From: Streptomyces sp. PsTaAH-137
GTDB taxonomy: Bacteria; Actinomycetota; Actinomycetes; Streptomycetales; Streptomycetaceae
Direction: 5' to 3'
NCBI RefSeq assembly: GCF_003259365.1
Contig: NZ_QLLY01000024.1
Location: 58,877 to 122,876, forward strand
DNA: 64,000 bases
The translations under genes were made by a program, and so were the position numbers. Positions 9,024 to 18,079 of this stretch are shown one piece after another; position 1 is the first letter of the stretch; the number at the start of each line of letters is the position of its first letter. Below the pieces are notes generated by a model, which did not search any database, was not told the DNA's origin, and saw nothing but the letters and a program-made list of their open reading frames with translations.

Positions 9024-9475
9024 CTACTTCGAGGTGCGCTTCTGCGTCCAGTCCCGTTCCCCGAGCCGCCGGATCCGCCAGTTCGGCAGGGGATGACGGG
9101 CCTCCCTGGTGAGGAAATACATCATGTCGATCTGCATGCGCCGAACATCCGCCTTGGGCACGAGCAGCTCGTCCCACTGGTTGTAATGGGCCTTCAGGCG
9201 AATCCGATCGTCGGAGATGCGTTCCAGGCTGCAGCTCTCCACCCCCAGCCAAGTCTCATCGTCGGCCTCGATCCTGAGCCACTGCAGGAGAACCTCCGGC
9301 GCCGCCCAGTCCGGCCCGCATTGGGCAACGAACTCCTCCGCCGCTCAGCACAGCACCTGGGACGTGCCTTCGGGTGGGCTGATGACAGTGGCGCCGTATG
9401 CGGGAGCCACACGATGAGGTGCTCCGTCCTCGTCCGTGCCGGCCGCAGGGATCTCCTCGAGGCCGAAGATCGCAT
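9024..9475 (-). pseudogene. Broken gene of unknown function with an in-frame TGA
   Basis: The minus strand reads as convincing protein on both sides of one TGA codon near 9350: upstream HAIFGLEEIPAAGTDEDGA and PPEGTSQVLC, downstream AAEEFVAQCGPDWAAPEV, then LRIEADDETWLGV and finally RIRRLGERDWTQKRTSK before the stop. A TAA lies just before the upstream part, so the 5' end is also lost. Not recognised as a family. The 72-codon piece from 9242 could still be translated alone, but the broken frame argues for decay. Confidence 0.5.
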
Positions 9476-9671
9476 GATCGTGTTACGAGCTCATGATCCA
9501 CGCCGTGCTGTACTCGGGCGGTCAACCTTCTGGGGCCGACGGCGGCTCTATGGGTGAGGCCACAACTCGTAGGTGCGCGGGGCGATGCCCGTCAACTCAG
9601 CTGTCACATTGCAGCGTTGGCCGGTGTCTTATGCACGACCGACCGGCCACCACCGTATGAAGGAGCCCGCC

Positions 9672-10145
9672 ATGACCGCACGACTGAACCTGCTCGGCAA
9701 CCCGGCAACGACCGCAGCCCGGGCCGCCCGGCATTTCGGCGCCGCAAGCCAGACCATCCTCAAGGAATCGACACTGCCGGCCGGCACACAGCGGCTGGTG
9801 TTGTTGCGCGTCAGCCAGATCAACGCCGACGGGTACGCCACCGACGTATGGAGCAAGAACGCGGCAACCGCCGGGGAGGAGGCGACCCGCATCTACCTGG
9901 TGGCCGCTTGGCGCGAGTCCACGGTGTTCAATCCGGCCGAACGTGCCGCGCTGGAGCTGGCCGAGCAGGGCAGCCGCATCGCCGACTCCTCCGGCGGTGT
10001 CACCGACGAGGCCTGGGCCGAGGCAGCCGCCCACTTCGACGAGGACCAGTTGGCCGATCTGGTGATGTTGATCTCCCTGATGAACGCAACCAACCGGATG
10101 GCCGTCCTGATCGGCCAGCGCGGCGGCGCCTACCAGCCTGCCTGA
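9672..10145 (+). CDS. AhpD/carboxymuconolactone-decarboxylase-like protein without catalytic cysteines
   Basis: All-helical protein of 157 residues with the family frame RLVLLRVSQIN, AGEEATRIYLVAAWRES and LISLMNATNRMAV. In the usual active site, INGCxxCxDxH, this protein reads INADGYATDVW (50-60): both redox cysteines and the histidine are replaced (Asp53, Ala56, Trp60). Peroxidase activity of the AhpD kind is therefore unlikely; it may bind a ligand or act as a scaffold. The ATG at 9672 has AAGGAG six bases upstream; an ATG five codons earlier overlaps that box. Confidence 0.85.
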   Translation: MTARLNLLGNPATTAARAARHFGAASQTILKESTLPAGTQRLVLLRVSQINADGYATDVWSKNAATAGEEATRIYLVAAWRESTVFNPAERAALELAEQGSRIADSSGGVTDEAWAEAAAHFDEDQLADLVMLISLMNATNRMAVLIGQRGGAYQPA

Positions 10146-10183
10146 GGCCCAGGCTGTGCCTCGCATTCGAGGCCCTTCGGACG

Positions 10184-10312
10184 CTAAACAGGTTCCGTGC
10201 AGGCATAGTTGGGTTGAGCGAAGATCACTTCGGCGCTGTCTCGGAAGAGGTCGTGGACGGTACGGCCGTCTTGAAAGTAGTCGGCGATTCCCACGGATGG
10301 TGGGGTGTTGTG
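10184..10312 (-). pseudogene. C-terminal fragment of an unrecognised protein
   Basis: The minus strand reads GIADYFQDGRTVHDLFRD, then SAEVIFAQPNYACTEPV and a stop at 10184. The sequence looks protein-like, but it enters the 9-base tandem repeat upstream in a different frame, so no intact gene exists. Confidence 0.35.
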
Positions 10313-10325
10313 CGGCGAAGGCTTT

Positions 10326-10379
10326 GCCGTCGAAGCCGTCGAAGCCGTCGAAGCCGTCGAAGCCGTCGAAGCCGTCGCG
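10326..10379. repeat. 9-bp tandem repeat, six units
   Basis: GCCGTCGAA occurs five times without error (10326-10370) followed by one variant unit (10371-10379). In the minus-strand frame it would code Asp-Gly-Phe repeats, on the plus strand Ala-Val-Glu. It separates two protein-like fragments and probably marks replication slippage in a dying gene. Confidence 0.9.
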
Positions 10380-10621
10380 ACCGGGGCGGGGCGACTGCTC
10401 TTCCAGGACGCGGCCGAAGATGAACCGTTGTCGCGCGAGCACGACCGGGCGGGCTTGCCGCAGCTCGCGGGCGGCCTTGCGTTCCAGGGCGGAAGAGGAT
10501 CTCGGAGCGGAGGGGAACGTACGCTCGAAGTATCATCCCTGCGAGGCTGTCCGGCGGCTGCTTCCCCACCTCCGCAGTGGCGTGGCCGGACGGAGAAACC
10601 CCTGTAGAGAGGCAGAGGGCG

Positions 10622-11191
10622 ATGAGTGTGGCTGAGAGCTGGTCGCGTGTGATGAGTCTTCTACGGGAGCACGCGCCGGCCGATCACGCCGATCTGCCGG
10701 GGCCGGCTACGGAGCAGACGCTCGCGGCAGCTGAGGAACGGATGGGGATCTCCCTTCACGGGGACCTGCGGACGTGGCTGTTGCAGAACAATCTGGATCT
10801 GCCGGAGGAAGACGTCGACGATGACGTGATGTGCTGCGGCTTCGACGGGTTCCCCGACGAGGGAAGCTTCTTTCTGGGCATCCGGGCGATGGAGAGGCTG
10901 TACGCGAACCGCTCCAGGCCCGGTGGATTCGACCCTCCGGATCAGCCGGAATACCCGTTCTGGCGTAATGAGTGGATCCCGTTCCTGTCGGACCAGGACG
11001 GCTGGACGGGAAAGTTCGTCGATGTGCGGGACGGGCGCGTCGGCAGATGGTTCGTAGGGGAGCCCACTGTCACGGGCCAGTTCGAATCGATGGCCCGGTA
11101 CTTCGACTCCGTGGAGGAGATGCTGACGAGGATCGCCGACGGACGCTGGCCGGTCTGTCGGTTCACCGAAGGCCGACTTGCATGGTCGTGA
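10622..11191 (+). CDS. SMI1/KNR4 (SUKH) family protein
   Basis: Cytoplasmic protein of 189 residues. The segment LAAAEERMGISLHGDLRTWL (about 38-57), FFLGIRAMERLYANR, WIPFLSDQDG and the VEEMLTRIADG end follow the SUKH-1 fold. Members in bacteria are often immunity proteins against secreted nuclease or deaminase toxins; no toxin gene is adjacent, so an orphan immunity or housekeeping role is equally possible. The ATG has AGAGGG upstream. Confidence 0.85.
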   Translation: MSVAESWSRVMSLLREHAPADHADLPGPATEQTLAAAEERMGISLHGDLRTWLLQNNLDLPEEDVDDDVMCCGFDGFPDEGSFFLGIRAMERLYANRSRPGGFDPPDQPEYPFWRNEWIPFLSDQDGWTGKFVDVRDGRVGRWFVGEPTVTGQFESMARYFDSVEEMLTRIADGRWPVCRFTEGRLAWS

Positions 11192-11933
11192 GATCGCTCG
11201 TTGCCGGATGACGGCCGCTGCCGATCCGTCCTCGCCCTGGAACAGCGATGAGATGCATCAACGCTGACGCTCCACGATGAGGACGGCCACGACGCGGGCG
11301 GTCCTGCGGTTGGGACTGCAGCCCTGCCCGACCGGCAGTCTTGTGTCGGGCTTGGCTTCGGACATGGCCTGACGGACGAGGTCGGTTAGCGCCTCGGGGG
11401 GGGGCAAGCCGGAGGCGCGGACGCCGGAGGAGAGCAATTGCTGGATCTCACTTCGGGGCAGCCAGTCTGCGCTGTCGCCGTCCCGCACAGGCACAGCGGC
11501 CGTGGCTGCAGCGCCGTCCCGGGCTTGCCCACCGGTGCGGGCACGACTTACAGCGTGCCGACAGTGGCCGGATCGACGCCGACGAAGCTGTCCAGGATCT
11601 CTTCGTTGTGCTCGACGCCAGTCTCGTCCTTCTCTGGGCACTCGTGCCCCCGGTTCTCTTACGGATGTCCCAAGGATGCAGGTGGGTCCCGAGAAGCTCG
11701 GATGGAAACGAGCGGTACAGCGGTACAGGAGATCAAACTGGACTCGGGCTACGCCAGCACGGTCCGCGTCCGTGAGGGCGGCACTCTCCGGGACCTGTGG
11801 TCGGTTTCGTTGGCAGGAGAGGCGGCGCCCCACCCGCACCCTCGTCACGTCACAGCAGTGTCACATCGTCTCCGCAGCCCTCACCTGTACCGGATGATGC
11901 ATCGTCAGCACAGCACATCCCAGAAGGGCGACC
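11192..11933. other. Long stretch of gene fragments
   Basis: No intact gene. The minus strand near 11545-11655 reads PEKDETGVEHNEEILDSFVG, then VDPATVGTL and a stop, a protein-like C-terminal piece cut by a TAA upstream. Another piece near 11258-11480 ends in TARVVAVLIVERQR. Both are probably relics. The last ~60 bases hold the promoter of the lipoprotein gene. Confidence 0.4.
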
Positions 11934-12533
11934 ATGCGTACGCGCGCCACCGTCAGCTTGATCGCTGCCGGACTGATCCTCGGCCTTACCGGCTGCAACA
12001 GCAACGTCCCCGAGGCGTCGGACAAGCCTGGCGACCGAGAGACCACGCCCTCGGCCGCCAAGTCTCCTGCGACGAAGCCCAAGAGCGACGCACCGCTCAA
12101 GCTCCGCGCCGGCACGCACTGGAGCGACACCGACAACGACGGCAGCCACATCAGCGGCACCACGACAGCCCTCAGCTACATACAGCCCGCCACGGGGGTG
12201 GACCTCCCCAACGAGGCGGCTGACTTCAAGAACCCCACATGGGCCGTACTTGAAGTCAAGGTGTGCGCTGACGACAGCAGCACGTCCGTGCTGGTCGCCC
12301 AGGACCCGTGGGCCCTCGGCTTCGCCGACGACACCCGGTTGGATGCCCCGAGCCTCTCCGGCAGCGGCGTTCCCAAGCCCGAGTATCCCACCGGCAACGG
12401 CGCCCTGGTCAGGGCCGGTACCTGCCTGCGCGGAAAGATCACTTTCTCGCTGGAACACGGAACCCGGCCGGCCACAGTCATCTACGCGCCCATGGGCCGA
12501 GACCCGATCGAGTGGGCCGTCCCGAAGGTCTGA
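11934..12533 (+). CDS. Putative lipoprotein, paralogue of the one at 19837
   Basis: Exported lipoprotein of 199 residues. The signal peptide ends in the lipobox LTGC (Cys near 21), followed by a Pro/Ser/Lys linker to about 55. The remaining domain starts at THWSDTDNDGSHISGT and ends PIEWAVPK. It is clearly homologous to the minus-strand lipoprotein at 19837-20427 over the whole domain. No named family recognised; possibly a cell-surface ligand-binding beta domain (DUF4352-like in pattern). The ATG has AAGGG upstream. Confidence 0.82.
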   Translation: MRTRATVSLIAAGLILGLTGCNSNVPEASDKPGDRETTPSAAKSPATKPKSDAPLKLRAGTHWSDTDNDGSHISGTTTALSYIQPATGVDLPNEAADFKNPTWAVLEVKVCADDSSTSVLVAQDPWALGFADDTRLDAPSLSGSGVPKPEYPTGNGALVRAGTCLRGKITFSLEHGTRPATVIYAPMGRDPIEWAVPKV

Positions 12534-12594
12534 AGAGGCGGCGCCTGTGGCCGGCAGCCGAGGCATTGTCCGTGGGTGCTGGCAGGGTGCGTGC

Positions 12595-13788
12595 ATGACA
12601 GATAGCGAGAGTGCCCGCATGACACGCGTCCTGAGCGGGCTGCCAACACCGGCTCGGAAACTGTTGGTGGAGACGGACTGGGCTTCTCACCGGCACGCTT
12701 ACGGCTCCGGCGAGGACATACCAGCCTCCCTGTGCTCCCTCGTGGACGAAGATCCCGAGGCCCGGTCCGCGGCGCTGGCCGCATTGGACACAGGCGTGCT
12801 GCATCAGGGCTCGCTGTACACGGTCACTGCACCCGCGGCGCTGTTCGTCGCGGCGATCCTCGACCATCCCATGGGTCTCGCCGAGCACGAGGGGCACTTC
12901 CCCTGGGACGACGGTCCACCACGCAGCCTGCTGGCCGCCCTGCTCAGCTGGCTGGGGCAAGTGGCCGAGTCGGCCGCCCATGGGGAGGACCCGTCGCGTG
13001 ACCGAGCCAACTGGGAATGGCAGCCCTGGCACGAGGAGTGGCGAGGCGAGCGCGACCCCGAAGGGCTCGCTGCAGTGCAAGCGTGCCGGGGTATCCGGCC
13101 CGTCCTGTACGACGCCGTCGAACCGTTCCTCTCCTCCACGGACCCCCACATCTGGGAGACCGCGCTCGGCGCCGCAGTACCGCTCCTATTCGCTCCGGAG
13201 CTCGCCCACCGGGCACCACGCGCAGCCGCGTTGCTGCGGGCCCGATTGAGCACCATGACCGGCCGGCGGGAGCGAGCCGCCGGAGCGCGGGCGCTGAGTC
13301 TTTGGGGAATGGACACCTCCGACTTGCTCGTCGACACCGACCCGGCCGTGCGGGTCTGCGCCGCGCTCGGTCCCGTCCGGGTCGATCGGCCGCGCGCTCT
13401 CGCTGTGCTCCTCGATGCGCTGCGGGACTCACGCGCGACGGACGGCTGGTTCCCCGAGCCACTGTGCGGGGTCGACGGGTGGTTCCGGTTCACGGTTCTG
13501 CGTTCTGCACTCGACCTGGCTGCATCGTTCCAAGAGGTGGCACCGGTGGCGATCGCCATCGTGGCAGCCGGCCACAGTTCCGTCGTCGACAATGAGCGCG
13601 GGCCGATCCTGTTCGCAGCCTTTCCCGGTGGCTACGACCCTGCCCACTCGCTCACCTCCGACCAACGGGCCCTCCTGCAGGCGTTCGTGGACACCGACGA
13701 TGCGACGGGCAGCATTCGCGGCAACTGGTCGTGGTTCCGCGCAGCAGGGCTGCCGGAGAACGGGGAAGGCATCGCTGCACTGTTGTGA
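12595..13788 (+). CDS. Helical repeat protein (HEAT-like), function unknown
   Basis: Cytoplasmic protein of 397 residues made largely of paired helices: SLVDEDPEARSAALAALDTG, then LVDTDPAVRVCAALGPVRV, then VLLDALRDSRATDGWFPEP. Spaced Asp-Pro turns and Ala/Leu helices are typical of HEAT or armadillo-like repeats. Similar streptomycete proteins are conserved hypotheticals, sometimes near immunity genes. Two starts are possible, ATG 12595 and ATG 12619; neither has a strong ribosome site. It starts 61 bases after the lipoprotein gene and might be co-transcribed. Confidence 0.75.
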   Translation: MTDSESARMTRVLSGLPTPARKLLVETDWASHRHAYGSGEDIPASLCSLVDEDPEARSAALAALDTGVLHQGSLYTVTAPAALFVAAILDHPMGLAEHEGHFPWDDGPPRSLLAALLSWLGQVAESAAHGEDPSRDRANWEWQPWHEEWRGERDPEGLAAVQACRGIRPVLYDAVEPFLSSTDPHIWETALGAAVPLLFAPELAHRAPRAAALLRARLSTMTGRRERAAGARALSLWGMDTSDLLVDTDPAVRVCAALGPVRVDRPRALAVLLDALRDSRATDGWFPEPLCGVDGWFRFTVLRSALDLAASFQEVAPVAIAIVAAGHSSVVDNERGPILFAAFPGGYDPAHSLTSDQRALLQAFVDTDDATGSIRGNWSWFRAAGLPENGEGIAALL

Positions 13789-14435
13789 TGCGGTCCGCCC
13801 CCGCGCCCTGCACTCATGACGTTCCTGGTACCGATGCGGCTGTGCGCTCGGCCTCCTCCAGCCAGTCGGTGTACCAGGGACGCGGCGAGGGGATGCGTTC
13901 GCGCCGGTGATGGTGAAGTGGGGTGCAGCCTGTCGACGGTGGCGGGGGAGTGTCTGGCGTGGGGTCGAGTGCGGTCGTGTGCGGCTCACTGCATCGGCTC
14001 TCCGGTGGTCAGGGCGCCGACGAGGCGAGATACGTTCGCGTCCGTACGACATCGACGCGCCTGCCGTGAAGGCGAGCAGTGAGCCGGGCGCACGCGCGCA
14101 GAACGTCACGCCTCCTGCCTCGCCCGCGGACACCGTCGCGTTCTTTCGCGCAGGCGCGGTCCACCCCGAGACGCGAAGGCCGGAAACTGACGAGATGTGC
14201 GGTCCTGCCTTCGCCCCGGCACCGGGAGTTCCGACAGAAGATGTGCCCGGACGCCGAAGGTTGTGACCTTCTTGTGCCCGTGTGTCCCGCGCGCTCGGCA
14301 GGGGTGTCATCACCTTGTAACTGCCCTTCTTCACGATCACCGTAGGCGGGCAGGGTGGTGATCGACCGAGTGTCCGGCCGAGTCGCGAAATGAGTCGGCC
14401 GACCTACATCAGTGACACCCACGGGGAGCCCCCAC
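13789..14435. other. Gene-free stretch with a minus-strand coding relic
   Basis: The minus strand near 13814-13900 reads RIPSPRPWYTDWLEEAE, then RTAASVPGTS and a stop at 13814, a plausible C-terminal peptide with no intact gene upstream. The rest shows nothing convincing. Confidence 0.35.
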
Positions 14436-15188
14436 ATGCTTCGCACCCATCGCAAGACCGTCCTGGCCGCCGCCCTTATTGCGACAACGGCCGTTCTCAC
14501 CGCCTGTCAGGACGGAGACGCCGAGGGTGAGAAGGCGAACACCCCCAGCTCCTCGGCCTCGGCAACGAGGGAAATCTCCGGCAGCGACGACAAGGCTTCC
14601 GGCGGTGATGAAGAACAGACCGACAGCGCCACCGGGAACATGTCCGACGGCAAGAAGGTGACCGGTACCTGGTTCGGCACGGTTTCCTATCTCGCCCCCG
14701 GCAAGTTCACCGTCTCCGATCTGAAGGACACCGAGCAGCAGTTCTTCACCTCCACCGACACCAACATCCAGGGGGCCGGGAAGATCTGCGGGGACGCGTC
14801 CGGCCAGGCGGCCACGCCCTGCAGCGAGGACGACCTTGAGGCCGCCGCCAAGGACGGAGTCTCCGCCACGGTCAAGCTCAAGAACGGCATCGCTGTCAGT
14901 GTCATAGAGGATCACTCCGGCAACAATGACAAGACATCGGGCCTGTGGAGCGGCAAGCTCGCGTATCTGGCTCCGGGGAAGTACTCCGTCGTGAACGACG
15001 AGGGCGAGCGGGCGTTCGTCACCTCCACCGCCACCGTCATCAACGGGGCGGGCCTGATCTGCGGCGACCGTGAACAGATCAAACGGTGCACCGAGGACGA
15101 GCTCGAGGCCGCCGCCGAGAAGAGCGTCGACGTCGTCGTCAAGGTCGAACGCGGCGTCGCCGTCACCATCGACGAGAACCACAACTGA
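14436..15188 (+). CDS. Putative lipoprotein with two tandem ~75-residue repeats
   Basis: Exported lipoprotein of 250 residues: signal peptide with lipobox LTAC (Cys near 24), a Ser/Asp/Glu-rich linker to about 75, then two homologous domains. The first has GTWFGTVSYLAPGKFTV and CSEDDLEAAAKDGVSATV; the second repeats this as GLWSGKLAYLAPGKYSV and CTEDELEAAAEKSVDVVV. Each repeat has an ICGD motif whose Cys could pair with the Cys before ED(D/E)LEAAA. The ATG has GGGGAG upstream. Surface-exposed; role unknown. Confidence 0.82.
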   Translation: MLRTHRKTVLAAALIATTAVLTACQDGDAEGEKANTPSSSASATREISGSDDKASGGDEEQTDSATGNMSDGKKVTGTWFGTVSYLAPGKFTVSDLKDTEQQFFTSTDTNIQGAGKICGDASGQAATPCSEDDLEAAAKDGVSATVKLKNGIAVSVIEDHSGNNDKTSGLWSGKLAYLAPGKYSVVNDEGERAFVTSTATVINGAGLICGDREQIKRCTEDELEAAAEKSVDVVVKVERGVAVTIDENHN

Positions 15189-15323
15189 GCCATCGTCGAA
15201 GGCCACTGTGGTGGGAGATCGAGCCTCCGACGGACCTGGCGACTGCTTGCGCCGTCACTCTCGGGCACGGCCGGTGGATCAGTCGTGGCGAGGTTCGTTC
15301 GCTCTTGGCGCTTTTGGGCACCA

Positions 15324-16553
15324 GTGACTGTGTCCGAGCGGTACCCCGTTGCACCGTCCTCTGGAGGATTGTTGCCCGGCATACCTGTCAGCGACGTCGA
15401 TCTCTACACCGAGTCCGCGCGCATCGACCCCTACGCAATCTATGACGAGCTGCGGGCACTTGGACCCGTGGTGCACCTGTCCCGCTACGACATGTACGCG
15501 CTGCCCCGCTATGACGAGGTGCGCGCCGCGCTGATGGACTGGCAGACGTTCTCGTCAGCACACGGTGTGTTCGTGGACCGGGAGGTGAACGCACAGCTGG
15601 AAGGGATCACGCTGTGCAGTGATCCGCCCGAACACACGGAAATGCGCACGGTGTTGGGGCGTCCGCTGCGGGCAGACCGGATGCGTGAGGTGACTCCGCG
15701 CATCGAGACCGAGGCAGGCAAGGTCGTCGAGCGTGTGGTCGGCCGGGGCCGGTGCGAGGTCGTCACCGAGCTGGCGGAGTACCTCCCCATGACCGTGGTG
15801 TCGGATCTGGTCGGTCTTCCGGAACAGGGGCGGGAGAGGATGCTTGAGTGGGCCGCCGCGATCTGGAACACCCAGGGCCCCGCCGACGAGCGTGCCGCCG
15901 CGGCGGGGCCTGCTGTCGGCGAGTTCCTGTCGTTTGCCATGAACGACGCCGTGCCCGGGAAGATCCACCCCGAAGGCTGGGCCGCGCAGCTCTACGAGGC
16001 CGCCGACCGCGGCGAGATCGCGCCCGACAAGTGTCCGATGATGATGCTCGATTACGTCACTCCGAGTCTGGACACGACGATTCTCGCCATCGCCAACACA
16101 GTCGCCCTGTTCGCCCGGAACCCCGATCAGTGGGACCTGCTGCGCGAGGACCGATCGCTGATTCCGCACGCGATCAACGAGTCGCTGCGCTTTGAATCAC
16201 CGGTGCCCCAGTTCAGCCGGTTGCTCACCGAGGACCATGAGATCGGGGGTGTCGAACTGTCCGCCGGCTCCCGCGTCGCGCTGCTCTACGCCTCCGCCAA
16301 TCGCGACGACCGCCACTATCCGGATCCGACGCGCTTCGACATCACTCGTCGTCCCTCGGACCATCTCGCGTTCGGGCGGGGCGAGCATGTGTGTGTCGGG
16401 ATGCACCTCGCCAGGCTGGAGATGAGCTCGCTCCTGGAGCGGCTCGCCGACCGGGTCGGCCGCTTCGAGATCCTTGAGTCCAGGCCCGTGATCAACAACG
16501 GCCTGCGTGGGTTCGACTACCTGGATGTGGCGTTCGAACCGGCGGCCGCTTAG
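15324..16553 (+). CDS. Cytochrome P450
   Basis: Heme monooxygenase of about 409 residues. The heme-binding loop LAFGRGEHVCVGMHLARLE, the K-helix ESLR (ExxR) and the I-helix VTPSLDTTI are present; the usual Ala-Gly before the acid-alcohol pair is Pro-Ser here. The start is uncertain: GTG 15324 reads VTVSERYP, while TTG 15372 has GGAGG four bases upstream. It is followed after 131 bases by an FAD oxidase and an ABM protein, pointing to oxidative tailoring of a natural product. An electron-transfer ferredoxin is not encoded next to it. Confidence 0.93.
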   Translation: MTVSERYPVAPSSGGLLPGIPVSDVDLYTESARIDPYAIYDELRALGPVVHLSRYDMYALPRYDEVRAALMDWQTFSSAHGVFVDREVNAQLEGITLCSDPPEHTEMRTVLGRPLRADRMREVTPRIETEAGKVVERVVGRGRCEVVTELAEYLPMTVVSDLVGLPEQGRERMLEWAAAIWNTQGPADERAAAAGPAVGEFLSFAMNDAVPGKIHPEGWAAQLYEAADRGEIAPDKCPMMMLDYVTPSLDTTILAIANTVALFARNPDQWDLLREDRSLIPHAINESLRFESPVPQFSRLLTEDHEIGGVELSAGSRVALLYASANRDDRHYPDPTRFDITRRPSDHLAFGRGEHVCVGMHLARLEMSSLLERLADRVGRFEILESRPVINNGLRGFDYLDVAFEPAAA

Positions 16554-16645
16554 GACCGGCATCCGGCGAAGATCCCGGCCGGTGCTGCCCCGAACATCGA
16601 ATCCCGGTTCCCCGGCCTTCCTGGCCTTGAGTCGCAATTAACAAC

Positions 16646-16662
16646 GTGGTCAGTTGGACCAC
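16646..16662. promoter_or_regulatory. Inverted repeat upstream of the FAD oxidase gene
   Basis: GTGGTC-AGTTG-GACCAC is a perfect 6-bp inverted repeat with a 5-base spacer, 22 bases before the ATG at 16685, between the P450 stop and the oxidase ribosome site. Likely an operator for an unlinked regulator. Confidence 0.55.
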
Positions 16663-16684
16663 CGGGCAATGTCGAAGGAGGACT

Positions 16685-18046
16685 ATGACGTCCGCGCAAC
16701 CGATCGATGAACTCGCCCGCCGTCTGGGCGAGCGGTTGAAGGCCGACCGCCTTTTCCGTCCCGGTGATCCGTCCTATGCCGAGACGACCACACTGTGGAA
16801 CGGTGCGGTGACTTCCCGACCGGCCCTGGTCGTGCGGCCCCACACCGGTGCGGAGGTCGCGGCCGCTGTGACTTCCGCGAGGGAGTCAGGCGTAGGCGTG
16901 TCCGTACGCGGAGGAGGACACGACTGGGCCGGCCGTGCGCTGCGCGGCGGATTGGTGATCGATCTGGCCGGTATGCGTGACGTGCGGGTGGAGGGAGACA
17001 TGGCTGTCGTCGGGGGAGGAGGGCGTGCCGGTGACGTCATAGCGGCGGCAGCTCCGCACGCCATGAATGTCGCTGTGGGAACCGCCGGGGCCGTGGGAAT
17101 GGCCGGACTCTCCCTGGGCGGAGGCTACGGTCCCTTGCTCGGTACGGCCGGGCTGGCCGCCGACAACCTTCTCGGAGCGGACGTCGTACTCGCCGACGGC
17201 CGGCTCGTGTCGACGGAGGACGACCCCGAACTGCTCTGGGCCCTTCGTGGCGGCGGCGGAAACTTCGGCGTGGTCACCTCCATGCGGGTTCGTCTCCATC
17301 CCGATCGCGGGCTTGTCGGCGGCATGGCAGTGTTTGCCTGGAAGGAGGCGTCGACGGTGCTGTCCCGTTTCGCGGAACTCATCGCTGACGCGCCCGACGG
17401 ACTCACTCTCCTGCTGGAGATGACCGTCGCCCCCGGAATCGGGCCGTGCCTGGTCGTCGTGCCGGTCTGGTCCGGTGACCCACGCCAGGCCGATGCCGCC
17501 ATCGCAAAAGTCATGAGCCTCGGTACGCCGATCACCACCAGCGTCGGGGCGACCACCCAGAAAGACCTGTGGGGACAGTTCGACCAGAGTGTGCCCCAGG
17601 GCATGCACTGGGATCTGCGAACCCGCAACGTCGCCGAACTCTCCACCGGGGTGATCGACCTCCTGACAGGCTGGGCGGACACCCGCCCCGGACCAGGTGC
17701 GGGGATCGGACTACGACAATTCCACGGCGCCGCCACGCGTGCGGGCGCTGACGACAGCGCCTTCGGCCTGCGCGCCAGCCATGTAGCCGTCGAGATCTCG
17801 GCGGGCCGCTTGCCCGATGAGGAGTCAGCCGCGTACACAGGCTGGGCCGACGATGTCAGCAACGCCCTCGCAGCCGTCTCTCTGCCAGGGGGCTACCCCA
17901 ACTTCCTGCTGTCGGACCAGAAGGAACAGATCGCACACGCCTACGGTGCCCATTCCGAACGCCTCGCCAAGGCCAAGGAGTTCTACGACCCCGCGCACAT
18001 CTTCACGGCAACGCCGCTTCCCGGCCGTGACGCGCTGAACATCTGA
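16685..18046 (+). CDS. FAD-linked oxidoreductase, BBE-like (PCMH fold)
   Basis: Flavoprotein oxidase of 453 residues. The FAD domain shows VSVRGGGHDWAGR, where His79 is the usual covalent FAD attachment; GTAGAVGMAGLSLGGGYG lacks the Cys used for a second bond, so attachment is probably mono-covalent. NFGVVTSMRVRLHP follows, and the C-terminal BBE segment has EFYDPAHIFTATPLP (near 435), the Asn of the usual YYG/NxxRL motif being absent. GAAGGAGG lies before the ATG. Such enzymes oxidise alcohols or close rings in antibiotic pathways. Probably co-transcribed with the ABM gene downstream. Confidence 0.92.
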   Translation: MTSAQPIDELARRLGERLKADRLFRPGDPSYAETTTLWNGAVTSRPALVVRPHTGAEVAAAVTSARESGVGVSVRGGGHDWAGRALRGGLVIDLAGMRDVRVEGDMAVVGGGGRAGDVIAAAAPHAMNVAVGTAGAVGMAGLSLGGGYGPLLGTAGLAADNLLGADVVLADGRLVSTEDDPELLWALRGGGGNFGVVTSMRVRLHPDRGLVGGMAVFAWKEASTVLSRFAELIADAPDGLTLLLEMTVAPGIGPCLVVVPVWSGDPRQADAAIAKVMSLGTPITTSVGATTQKDLWGQFDQSVPQGMHWDLRTRNVAELSTGVIDLLTGWADTRPGPGAGIGLRQFHGAATRAGADDSAFGLRASHVAVEISAGRLPDEESAAYTGWADDVSNALAAVSLPGGYPNFLLSDQKEQIAHAYGAHSERLAKAKEFYDPAHIFTATPLPGRDALNI

Positions 18047-18079
18047 ACGCGAGCAGAGATCGAGTCGGAAGGAGAACGT

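Noticed and set aside
10326..10379. Possible CRISPR-like repeat
   Set aside because: Units are 9 bases and directly adjacent without spacers; it is a simple tandem repeat.
11258..11848. 196-codon minus-strand frame
   Set aside because: The first two-thirds are Arg-rich noise; only the last part is protein-like, so it was noted as a relic.
13429..14340. 303-codon minus-strand frame
   Set aside because: It overlaps the end of the repeat-protein gene and then gene-free DNA, is Arg/Pro-rich and has no family; only a short relic near 13814 is protein-like in a different frame.
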